Source of the DNA: Chromatiales bacterium
GTDB taxonomy: Bacteria; Pseudomonadota; Gammaproteobacteria; Chromatiales; Chromatiaceae
DNA length: 5,674 nt
NCBI GenBank assembly: GCA_022360595.1
Contig: JAKSCN010000188.1
Span: 1-5,674 of the forward strand
Reading direction: 5' to 3'
In this document: in pieces, positions 1-4,658 of the stretch
Numbering within the stretch: the first letter of the stretch is position 1
How the letters are laid out: every line of letters starts with the position of its first letter
Notes under the pieces: model-generated
Database searches by the model: none
Told to the model about the DNA's origin: nothing
What the model saw: the letters and a program-made list of their open reading frames with translations, nothing else
Translations under genes and position numbers: made by a program

Positions 1-45
1 ATCGCCAACCGGGAACTCTCTATTGACGCCTTGCAGCTGAATCAT
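1..45 (-). CDS. Start of ABC transporter ATP-binding protein, MacB/LolD-like (partial, runs off the window)
   Basis: Reading leftward from an ATG at 45, fifteen codons stay open to the window edge and give MIQLQGVNREFPVGD. This resembles the first beta strand and A-loop approach of MacB/LolD-type ATPases, which typically begin M-I-x-L-x-x-V/I-x-(K/R)-x-(F/Y). The ATG overlaps the TGA of the adaptor gene as ATGA (45-42), a classic translational coupling junction. In this family an adaptor of the MacA type is normally followed by its ABC partner, which would energise export across both membranes. Walker A and all catalytic motifs lie outside the window. The assignment rests on 15 residues plus context. 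Confidence 0.6.
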   Translation of the reverse strand, partial: MIQLQGVNREFPVGD

Positions 46-1199
46 TTTTGTTCTTCTTCGCTACGCTGGGCGAGGGCGCCGTTTTCCACGCCATCTTTAT
101 CCACGGAGGTGACAACCAGTTCTCCATCCTCGATTCCGGAGAGTACCTCTGTGTGGTCCCAGTTCGACATGCCTGTGGTAACGGTGCGTTCCTCCAGCAA
201 CCCGTCATCGGGAAGAAATACCAGTACCCGGCTCTCATCCAGTACCGCTTCTGTTGGAATGCGCAGGGCCTCCTTCCGGGCGTCCAGGATGATCTCCACA
301 TCGGCAGAGTAGCCTGCCAGCAGCTGTTGGATATCATCTTTACGGCTGAACTCCACCTCCACCTCCACCGTTCTGGCCTGCTTCTCCCGGTCGAGTACAT
401 AGGCGGCAATGCGTCTCACGGTTCCAGGGAAACGGTGGTCATTGAAGGCGTCCAGGGTGACACGGGCAGTCTGACCGATTTTGACTTTGGGGGCATCCAC
501 CTCATCAATAGGCGCGGCAACATAAAAGCAAGAGTTGTCGATGAGGTCCACAGCAGGTGGTGTCGGAATGCCGGGCGGTGAGGGGGTGACATATTCATTC
601 AGTTCGCCATTGATCTCCGCCACAACGCCGTCGAACGGGGCGATCAATTGGGTCTTTTCCACTTTGCTTCGCGCCACGGCTATCTGGGCATTCGAAACCA
701 GTGCTTTGGCATTGGCAGATTCACAGTCTGCCCTGCGTGCCTTGGCATCAGTGACTGCTTTATCAACAGCATCCTCGGATACTGCTCCGGTTTTTCTCAA
801 ACGTACCCTGCGATCGGCCTCACGTTTGGCAACTTCAGCCTGAAGACAGGCTGCCCGGGCACTGGCACTCGCTGCTTTGGCCTGAGCAGCATCCAGTTCA
901 ATCTGCGCCATCAGATCCTTGTTCCAGAGCTCCAGCAGCAGTGCGCCGCTTTTGACCTGATCTCCTTCCCGAATGTCCAGAATCGCTATCTGGCCTCCGA
1001 TGCCGGGTGAGAGTTTGGCCCGCCGGCAAGCCTTAACGGTACCAGCCCGGGTATTGGCCACAGTCTCTTCCACCAGCCCCTTTTCTGCCTGCTTTACCAT
1101 CACAAAGACAGGTTTTGGACGGTTGTAATACCAGATGCCGCTGGCAGTAGTTGCGGCAAGCAGGGTGACTACTAGCAAGTTTCTAATGGCGCGGTTCAC
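42..1199 (-). CDS. Periplasmic adaptor subunit (membrane fusion protein, HlyD/MacA-like) of an efflux pump
   Basis: This 385-residue protein would bridge an inner-membrane transporter to an outer-membrane channel. Residues 7-24 form a single N-terminal hydrophobic anchor. Residues 61-95 are the first half of a lipoyl-like domain (AKLSPGIGGQIAILDIREGD, then a hydrophobic strand). Residues 96-182 are an Ala/Arg/Lys-rich alpha-helical hairpin (coiled coil). Residues 183-200 return to the lipoyl fold with the family signature LIAPFDGVVAEI. The beta-barrel and membrane-proximal domains follow to the C-terminus. A proline-rich loop (VTPSPPGIPTPP, about 204-215) interrupts the second lipoyl half. 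The start is GTG at 1199, with AAGGCG 6 bases upstream as a modest ribosome binding site. The next gene overlaps by ATGA and looks like an ABC ATPase, so the protein is more likely a MacA-type than an RND-type adaptor. The substrate is unknown. Confidence 0.9.
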   Translation of the reverse strand: MNRAIRNLLVVTLLAATTASGIWYYNRPKPVFVMVKQAEKGLVEETVANTRAGTVKACRRAKLSPGIGGQIAILDIREGDQVKSGALLLELWNKDLMAQIELDAAQAKAASASARAACLQAEVAKREADRRVRLRKTGAVSEDAVDKAVTDAKARRADCESANAKALVSNAQIAVARSKVEKTQLIAPFDGVVAEINGELNEYVTPSPPGIPTPPAVDLIDNSCFYVAAPIDEVDAPKVKIGQTARVTLDAFNDHRFPGTVRRIAAYVLDREKQARTVEVEVEFSRKDDIQQLLAGYSADVEIILDARKEALRIPTEAVLDESRVLVFLPDDGLLEERTVTTGMSNWDHTEVLSGIEDGELVVTSVDKDGVENGALAQRSEEEQK

Positions 1200-1320
1200 T
1201 GTTTTCGCCTTGTGTGTTGATGTCCCTTATCAGGTTGCTCCATGGCGGGCTGCCTGGATTAGATATCCGAATCACTCCCGCCCTGGAGTTACCACTCTGT
1301 CAATTTCAATTCTACTACTA

Positions 1321-1932
1321 TTAGTGGGTAGATGAATTCTTCTCTGGAGAGTACGCCTTGGCTTTCAGCGTTACTTTAACGCCGTCACTCACAAAAGGGA
1401 TGGCGTAGGTCATGCCGAAATCAGAACGCTTGAGTTTGGTCGATGCGTGGAATTCTGTGACTATTTGTTGATCGTGCGGGGATTGGTTAGATTCTATTAA
1501 AGTGAGATTTAGCTGCACCGGTCGGGTGATGCCGAGGACGGTGAGGGTGCCGTGGATCCTGATCAGGTTCTCTTCCAACGGTTCGATGTGGGAGCTTTGG
1601 TAACGGATAATGGGATAGTGGTCTACATTAAAAAAATCCTCTCCCTTCATGCGTTTTTCCCAACCGGCCATATCAAGATTGAGGCTGTGAGTCCGAATGG
1701 AGATGTCCAGTGATGAGTCGGACCAGTCGCAGGGATTCAGTCTGAAATCATGGGTGTATTCAGTAAAACTGCCTCTGGTTTTGAATAGTCCCAAAATACG
1801 GGTCTGAAAATGGATACGGATATCCATCGCTTCCAGGGAATTGTTATTGAGCGTTGCCGCCGGGGAAGACACACTAAGCCACATCCCGGCAAGCAGGGGC
1901 AGAAAGAGCACTCGGGCAGGTATCCTCTTCAT
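1321..1932 (-). CDS. YceI-family periplasmic lipid-binding-like protein
   Basis: This 203-residue protein has a signal peptide (positive MKRIPAR, hydrophobic core about 8-20, probable cleavage after SSPA near residue 25), so it is expected in the periplasm. The mature part fits the YceI beta-barrel. A strand with short-chain/glycine pattern (ILGLFKTRGSF, 46-56) is followed by D-F-F-N-V-x-x-Y-P (99-107), GTLTVLGITRPVQLNL (128-143), the K-R-S-D-F-G-M box (168-174) and a final V-K-V-T-L-K-A-K-A strand. Characterised YceI proteins bind isoprenoid-like lipids in a closed barrel; the ligand here is not known. It lies 121 bp upstream of the adaptor gene on the same strand, so co-transcription is possible but not shown. 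A TTGACA in the gap (1303-1298) has no -10 box at usual spacing. The ATG at 1932 has only a weak AGAAG directly before it. Confidence 0.9.
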   Translation of the reverse strand: MKRIPARVLFLPLLAGMWLSVSSPAATLNNNSLEAMDIRIHFQTRILGLFKTRGSFTEYTHDFRLNPCDWSDSSLDISIRTHSLNLDMAGWEKRMKGEDFFNVDHYPIIRYQSSHIEPLEENLIRIHGTLTVLGITRPVQLNLTLIESNQSPHDQQIVTEFHASTKLKRSDFGMTYAIPFVSDGVKVTLKAKAYSPEKNSSTH

Positions 1933-2041
1933 CTTCTACTAATTGACCGGCATTCAGTGGGTTCGTTTCTCCTAAAGAATTTCTCTTTTCTCTGTAATAA
2001 ATCGAGCCCAAAGTTCTTTGCGTGTCGCAATTCGTACAAAG
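1933..2041. other. Intergenic region upstream of the YceI gene, with a small palindrome
   Basis: No gene is visible here. This stretch should hold the leader of the minus-strand YceI gene and is A/T-richer than the flanking genes. A perfect 5-bp inverted repeat with a 3-base spacer, TTGCGTGTCGCAA at 2018-2030, could be an operator half-site pair or may be chance. No convincing sigma-70 promoter was found on either strand. The duplicated segment begins directly after it at 2042. Confidence 0.3.
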
Positions 2042-2153
2042 TTGATGATTTACCGCAGCAGCGGGAGAATGCTGTTATGCTTTAGTTGATCGTGGCCAAC
2101 AACATGATCTGAAAGATGAAGTCTGAGTGAGTTTTTCAATCACATTATGGAAA
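2042..2153 (+). repeat. Direct repeat, copy 1 (decayed leader of the downstream GST gene)
   Basis: This segment matches 2685-2797 at a constant offset of 643 bp until a one-base gap in a T run (after about 2135). The first ~23 bases (2042-2064) are more diverged, with ten differences. The core from 2065 (starting GAGAATGCTGTTATG) to ATGGAAA at 2153 has only a handful of differences. Nearly every substitution is a transition. The copy holds the same hairpin (2088-2109) and ends in the equivalent of the GST upstream start region, with GTG at 2127 in place of ATG at 2770. The two copies therefore descend from one duplicated gene leader rather than from an insertion-site duplication, which would be far shorter. 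Confidence 0.85.
2088..2109 (+). promoter_or_regulatory. Inverted repeat in repeat copy 1
   Basis: GATCGTG (2088-2094) and CATGATC (2103-2109) can pair around the 8-base loop GCCAACAA, with one G-T wobble. The equivalent site in copy 2 pairs perfectly. It could be an operator or an RNA hairpin in the leader; the function is inferred only. Confidence 0.35.
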
Positions 2154-2218
2154 CGCGAGGGCCTGTTAACACTAATTTGATTGTCACTGTCAGGAACGCA
2201 TGTGTTGTACTCTCTTGA
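2127..2218 (+). pseudogene. Possible 5' remnant of a second glutathione S-transferase gene
   Basis: If the one T missing from the T run after 2131 is restored, reading from GTG 2127 gives MSFFNHIMETRGPVNTNLI, compared with MSFFYHIMEILEGGPAMTDI across the start of the intact transferase. The agreement goes on weakly past the nucleotide repeat: T-V-R-N-A-C-V-V-L here against Y-V-R-T-T-R-M-L-C-V there. The reading then meets TGA at 2216. The simplest reading is that a tandem copy of the transferase gene once lay here and only its start survives, cut short before the DUF559 element. The support beyond 2153 is weak and could be chance. Confidence 0.3.
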
Positions 2219-2287
2219 GAATTAAGTTTTTGTATGACTGCTTAAAGTTAATGAAATTGCTGACATGGACAAGTCTAAAACCAAGGG

Positions 2288-2323
2288 TCCCCTCTCCCAC
2301 TGGGAGAGGGACAGGGTGAGGGG
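2288..2323 (+). repeat. Left end of the DUF559 element, self-complementary
   Basis: CCCTCTCCC (2290-2298) and GGGAGAGGG (2302-2310) form a perfect 9-bp stem around ACT, extended inward by a GGGTGAGGGG arm. It is the inverted counterpart of 2645-2678. Confidence 0.85.
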
Positions 2324-2644
2324 ATCAAATTACTCTCACGCGCCCGTGCACTACGCCGCCAATCCAGCAAAGCGGAATCTGCATTATGGATACTTACGAG
2401 GGCGTCGATTGAATGACCACAAATTTCGTCGCCAGGTGATGATAGAGCCCTACGTTGTTGATTTTGTATGCCTAGAAGCCAAGCTGATTATTGATGCCGA
2501 TGGTGGGCATCATGGAGATCAGCAATCATAATGACGCTCAACGAACCGCCAAGCTGGAGGCTATGAGATACACGGTTGAACCATGAAATATTGGGTGGGC
2601 CTGATAGTGTGTTGGAGGAGATAGCTTTGGTTTTGATTGAAATT

Positions 2645-2678
2645 CCCTCACCCCAACCCTCTCCCAGAGGGAGAGGGA
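2645..2678 (-). repeat. Right end of the DUF559 element, self-complementary
   Basis: CCCTCTCCC (2657-2665) and GGGAGAGGG (2669-2677) form a perfect 9-bp stem around AGA. The inward CCCTCACCCC arm (2645-2654) complements the inward arm of the left end. Compared with the reverse complement of the left end, it differs by one C less and a few substitutions. Confidence 0.85.
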
Positions 2679-2684
2679 GTTAGC

Positions 2685-2797
2685 CTGACAGTTTGCTGCG
2701 GTAGTGAGAGAATGCTGTTATGTTTTAGTTGATCGTGGCCAACAACACGATCTGAAAGATGAAGTCTGAATGAGTTTTTTCTACCACATTATGGAAA
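2685..2797 (+). repeat. Direct repeat, copy 2 (leader and start region of the GST gene)
   Basis: This is the partner of 2042-2153. It covers the transferase leader, including a perfect inverted repeat, and runs past an upstream ATG at 2770 that is in frame with the transferase but has no good ribosome binding site. Similarity fades before the real start at 2818. Its left edge lies 6 bases from the right hairpin of the DUF559 element. Confidence 0.85.
2731..2752 (+). promoter_or_regulatory. Perfect inverted repeat in the GST leader
   Basis: GATCGTG (2731-2737) and CACGATC (2746-2752) flank the loop GCCAACAA. The structure is kept in copy 1, where the single change in the right arm still allows a G-T pair. 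A dyad of 7 bp with an 8-base spacer, 66 bases before the transferase start, suits either a regulator site or a leader hairpin. No regulator gene is nearby. Confidence 0.4.
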
Positions 2798-2802
2798 TCC
2801 TC

Positions 2803-2810
2803 GAGGGAGG
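2803..2810 (+). promoter_or_regulatory. Ribosome binding site that sets the GST start
   Basis: GAGGGAGG ends 7 bases before ATG 2818. The in-frame ATG at 2770 lacks such a site, so 2818 is chosen as the start. Confidence 0.8.
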
Positions 2811-2817
2811 CCCTGCC

Positions 2818-3435
2818 ATGACCGACATCATCATCTACGGCCCACCTGAAAGCACCTATGTCCGCACGACCCGTATGTTGTGTGTGGAAAAATCCGCACC
2901 CTATGAGCTGCAGCCTGTGGAGTTTGAGTCACCGGAGCACCTTGCGCTGCACCCCTTTGCGCGTGTGCCGGCTTGTCGCTACGGTGATTTGCTGATGTAT
3001 GAAACCAGCGCCATCTGTCTGCATCTCAACAGGCGTGTTGCCGGCCCCAATTTCGTACCGGAAAGAGACTATGAAGAGATGCTGATGCACCGCTGGATCA
3101 GTGCGATCAATGATTACTATTATCAGACCATGATACGCGAGATTGTGTTGCCCCGCTTTGGTGTCACTGAAGTAGACGAATCGGTTATCCGCCGAGCCGC
3201 TGATGAGGTTGTCAACCAACTCAAGGTTGCCGATGATGCCGTCACTGAGGCGAACTATCTGACCGGCAAGGAGATCAGCCTTGCCGATCTGTTTCTGGCT
3301 CCGATCCTGTTCTGGTTGGAGATGGTTCCGGAAGGGCAGGGAAAACTCAGTGAATATCCATCGCTCAAGCGTTGGTATGATGACATGTCTGCACGTGAGA
3401 GCTTCACAACCACTGCGCCACCCATACCCGGCTGA
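2818..3435 (+). CDS. Glutathione S-transferase family protein
   Basis: This 205-residue cytosolic protein has the usual length and layout of the family. Residues 1-75 are the thioredoxin-like domain, with MTDIIIYGPPESTYVR, in which Ser12, Thr13 or Tyr14 is the likely glutathione-activating residue. V-P-A with the conserved cis-proline is at 50-52, and E-T-S-A-I at 62-66 is the gamma-glutamyl binding turn. The all-helical domain follows, with the fold-stabilising I-S-L-A-D-L-F-L motif near 153-160 and the W-Y-D-D-M-S-A-R-E-S-F terminus typical of these proteins. The usual activity is conjugation or glutathione-dependent reduction of electrophiles; the substrate cannot be told. The ATG at 2818 has a strong GAGGGAGG site, whereas an earlier in-frame ATG at 2770 would add 16 residues of unrelated character. 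The gene stands alone, faces the chimeric ORF tail to tail 12 bp away, and has a diverged duplicate of its leader upstream. Confidence 0.9.
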   Translation: MTDIIIYGPPESTYVRTTRMLCVEKSAPYELQPVEFESPEHLALHPFARVPACRYGDLLMYETSAICLHLNRRVAGPNFVPERDYEEMLMHRWISAINDYYYQTMIREIVLPRFGVTEVDESVIRRAADEVVNQLKVADDAVTEANYLTGKEISLADLFLAPILFWLEMVPEGQGKLSEYPSLKRWYDDMSARESFTTTAPPIPG

Positions 3436-3447
3436 TGGTCTTTCGGT

Positions 3448-4191
3448 TTACTTGATGGCCCCAACCGTGAATCCGGCAATGAACCGGTCCACGAAAAAGT
3501 TGTAGAGGATGGCAATAGGCACGCTGGCGATGAAGCAGGCGGCCATCAGTGACCCCCAGAAGTAGACGTCACCACGAACCAGGAATGTCGGTACCCCAAC
3601 GCTTACCGTGTAGTTGGCGGAGGTGGTGATGAAGGTCAACACGTAGACGAACTCCTGCATCACCAGGGTAAACGAAAAGATAACCACCGTCAGGGTGCCC
3701 GCCAAGGACATTGGCATGACCACCTTGATGAATGCCCCGAACCGGCTCAGACCATCGATCATCGCGGCCTCCTCAAGATCGCGCGGGATCGCCTTGAAAA
3801 AGCCCATCAACAGCCAGGTCGAGAAGGGGACAGTGATGCTCGGATAGACCACAACCAGCGACCATAGCGAATCCTGTAGACCAAGTTCGGATACCACCCG
3901 CGAAAGGGGAATGAAGAGCAGGGTGGGTGGCACAAGGTAGGTGAGAAAGATGCCAATGCCCAACTGCTCTCCCCAGCGTCCGGTCAGCCGAGCCAGGCTG
4001 TAAGCGGCGGGAATGGCGCTCCACTTAGGGAACGCGGCACTCGCAGCCGCGACCGCCTTGTCTACATCTGCCTTGGAAGCGAAGTGCACTGTCGCTGTTT
4101 TTGTGCCTGTCGCCGGATTGAAGACGTAACCTTGGCGGGAGCCGGTTCCGGCCAACCTCTCTCCATTGATGAAGTGCCCGTACTGGTTCAT
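3448..4191 (-). CDS. Chimeric ORF: MmsA-type aldehyde dehydrogenase N-terminus fused in frame to a MalG-type sugar ABC permease
   Basis: The ORF has 247 codons and no stops. Residues 1-61 match the start of methylmalonate-semialdehyde dehydrogenase (MmsA/IolA): FINGERLAGTGS, F-N-P-A-T-G at 24-29, D-V-D-K-A-V-A-A-A at 42-50 and F-P-K-W-S at 54-58. The NAD-binding site and catalytic cysteine of the ~500-residue enzyme are absent. From residue 64 (YSLARLTGRWG) the protein is a MalG-type permease. It has membrane spans near 77-97, 108-131, 160-182 and 215-236, the ATPase-contacting EAA loop (EEAAMIDGLSRFGAF, 140-154, then V-V-M-P) and the family ending FVDRFIAGFTVGAIK. The permease has lost roughly its first 90-100 residues, including the first span and most of the second. 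The start keeps a good ribosome site (AGGAG, 4205-4201). An in-frame deletion between genes of one former operon is the best explanation. The product is unlikely to be an enzyme or a working transporter. Confidence 0.85.
   Translation of the reverse strand: MNQYGHFINGERLAGTGSRQGYVFNPATGTKTATVHFASKADVDKAVAAASAAFPKWSAIPAAYSLARLTGRWGEQLGIGIFLTYLVPPTLLFIPLSRVVSELGLQDSLWSLVVVYPSITVPFSTWLLMGFFKAIPRDLEEAAMIDGLSRFGAFIKVVMPMSLAGTLTVVIFSFTLVMQEFVYVLTFITTSANYTVSVGVPTFLVRGDVYFWGSLMAACFIASVPIAILYNFFVDRFIAGFTVGAIK
4000..4011 (-). other. Fusion junction between the mmsA-like and permease-like parts
   Basis: The codons for Pro-Ala-Ala-Tyr (residues 61-64) lie here. Pro-Ala-Ala suits the dehydrogenase side, while Ala-Ala-Tyr followed by S-L-A-R suits the permease side, so the two Ala codons (GCCGCT) may be shared micro-homology at a deletion endpoint. 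The exact base cannot be fixed without the parental genes. Confidence 0.6.
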
Positions 4192-4280
4192 CTACCTTCA
4201 CTCCTGCCACTCGTGGGCCCTAATACTTCTTTGATCGCCATCAGTAAAAAAGGGTCCAGGTCGAAGGCTTTAAACCGTCT
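4188..4280 (-). pseudogene. Possible C-terminal remnant of a gene upstream of the chimera
   Basis: Thirty codons are open before a TGA that overlaps the chimera's ATG as ATGA. The reading contains FKAFDLDPFLLMAIKEVLG and ends TSGRSEGR. The amphipathic look and the coupled-gene overlap suggest the tail of a real protein, but a stop closes the frame just beyond 4280, no start codon of note is present, and I do not recognise it. It may be chance. Confidence 0.22.
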
Positions 4281-4630
4281 TCATTCCGGCTAGCTAAGGG
4301 CTGTTTGACTGACACCTAAATCCGGCTATTCAGCTCAGGTTGCTGCACTGAGTAACTGCCGCTGGGCAGAGACTTGCTCCATGGACAGGGTGGAGGAGGT
4401 GAGCGTCGAACATTCGATGGACCCGGGCAAAAGGGAGGGCAGATGAGTAAGATATTTGGGTGGATGTCCGTAACACCGGTACTGGATATTTGTCCATTAT
4501 CTTCTATCCTTGAATGCAACGCTAAGCAGGTTATTAGCGGTGTTAAGGCCGCAGACCGAGGTAATCAGTTGTGGTTGTGCGGCGATGGCGACACTGGAAC
4601 GGGAGCCTATTCACTTCACACTGGTAAGCT
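4192..4630. other. Gene-poor spacer between the chimera and livH
   Basis: No recognised gene occupies this 439-bp stretch between divergent units. It should carry the control regions of both. On the plus strand TTGACT (4305-4310) stands 16 bases from TATTCA (4327-4332), a weak promoter at best. A short plus-strand reading from 4381 (MDRVEEVSVEHSMDPGKREG) ends in ATGA at 4443-4446, where the next short reading starts with GGGAGG before it. Neither is recognised. Deletion debris is as likely as true genes. Confidence 0.4.
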
Positions 4631-4658
4631 GTGCTTCAGGTCATACTCGATAGCCTAA
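4443..4658 (+). CDS. Unrecognised small ORF overlapping the livH start (doubtful)
   Basis: There are 71 codons from ATG 4443, starting MSKIFGWMSVTPVLDI and containing four cysteines and the stretch LWLCGDGDTGTGA. A GGGAGG motif lies 4 bases before the ATG, and the frame stays open upstream to a TTG at 4374. It overlaps livH by 28 bases in another frame. No domain, signal peptide or membrane span is evident. The C-x-D-G-D-T-G part hints at a fragment of a larger protein, but I cannot name one. It may be non-coding. Confidence 0.2.
   Translation: MSKIFGWMSVTPVLDICPLSSILECNAKQVISGVKAADRGNQLWLCGDGDTGTGAYSLHTGKLCFRSYSIA

Larger units (their letters stand above)
2288..2678 (+). mobile_element. Small element with inverted hairpin ends carrying the DUF559 remnant
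   Basis: The two ends (2288-2323 and 2645-2678) are inverted copies of a GC-rich motif and enclose the DUF559 remnant, whose reading extends into both ends. In my recall, DUF559 genes in many proteobacterial genomes sit between such CCCTCTCCC/GGGAGAGGG ends, so this appears to be a recognisable dispersed unit. There is no transposase and no target-site duplication that I can see. The unit lies between the two copies of the 112-bp repeat, and its right end stops 6 bases before copy 2. Whether it moves, or spreads passively, is unknown. Confidence 0.6.
2285..2683 (+). pseudogene. DUF559 endonuclease-like gene, frameshifted remnant
   Basis: DUF559 proteins are short Vsr/restriction-endonuclease-like proteins. 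The family pattern can be read here only by changing frame. 2285-2389 gives a Pro/Gly lead-in, then RARALRRQSSKAESALW. 2391-2528 gives YLRGRRLNDHKFRRQV, then I-E-P-Y-V-V-D-F-V-C-L-E-A-K-L-I-I-D-A-D-G-G-H-H. 2530-2577 gives NDAQRTAKLEAMRYTV. 2579-2683 gives NHEILGGPDSVLEEIALVLI, and the tail runs through the right hairpin to TAG. The first two breaks fit a 2-base loss (or 1-base gain) near 2390 and near 2529. The third fits loss of about 11 bases covering the usual L-R-F-W before N-H-E. No ATG starts the first frame; the ATG at 2265 belongs to the second frame. The gene is dead, but the acidic D-F-V-C-L and D-x-D-G-G core is still legible. Confidence 0.8.

Noticed and set aside
48..843. Long plus-strand ORFs opposite the adaptor gene
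   Set aside because: Their translations have no family resemblance, and the minus-strand frame carries a full-length adaptor with clear motifs. They are antisense shadows.
1260..1303. TTGACA (1303-1298, minus) as a promoter for the adaptor gene
   Set aside because: The nearest -10-like TATCTA (1265-1260) is 32 bases away; no hexamer fits at 16-18 bases.
2117..2131. A tetrapeptide reading (M-K-S-E-stop) present in both repeat copies with a synonymous GAG/GAA change, as a possible leader peptide
   Set aside because: It is too short for any meaning, has no convincing ribosome site, and its retention is explained by the overall repeat similarity.
2265..2531. An 88-codon ORF with an ATG that covers the middle of the DUF559 gene
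   Set aside because: Only its middle part matches the family. The correct N- and C-terminal pieces are in other frames, so it is one segment of a broken gene rather than a real protein.
2042..2797. CRISPR array
   Set aside because: There are only two repeat units, they are over 100 bp long, and the DNA between them is an element with a gene remnant, not spacers.
2770..2817. ATG 2770 as the GST start
   Set aside because: It adds 16 residues outside the normal family start and lacks a ribosome site, whereas ATG 2818 has GAGGGAGG at ideal spacing and gives the standard first beta strand.
3430..3455. Shared terminator between the convergent GST and chimera genes
   Set aside because: The 12-bp gap has no GC-rich stem followed by a T run on either strand.
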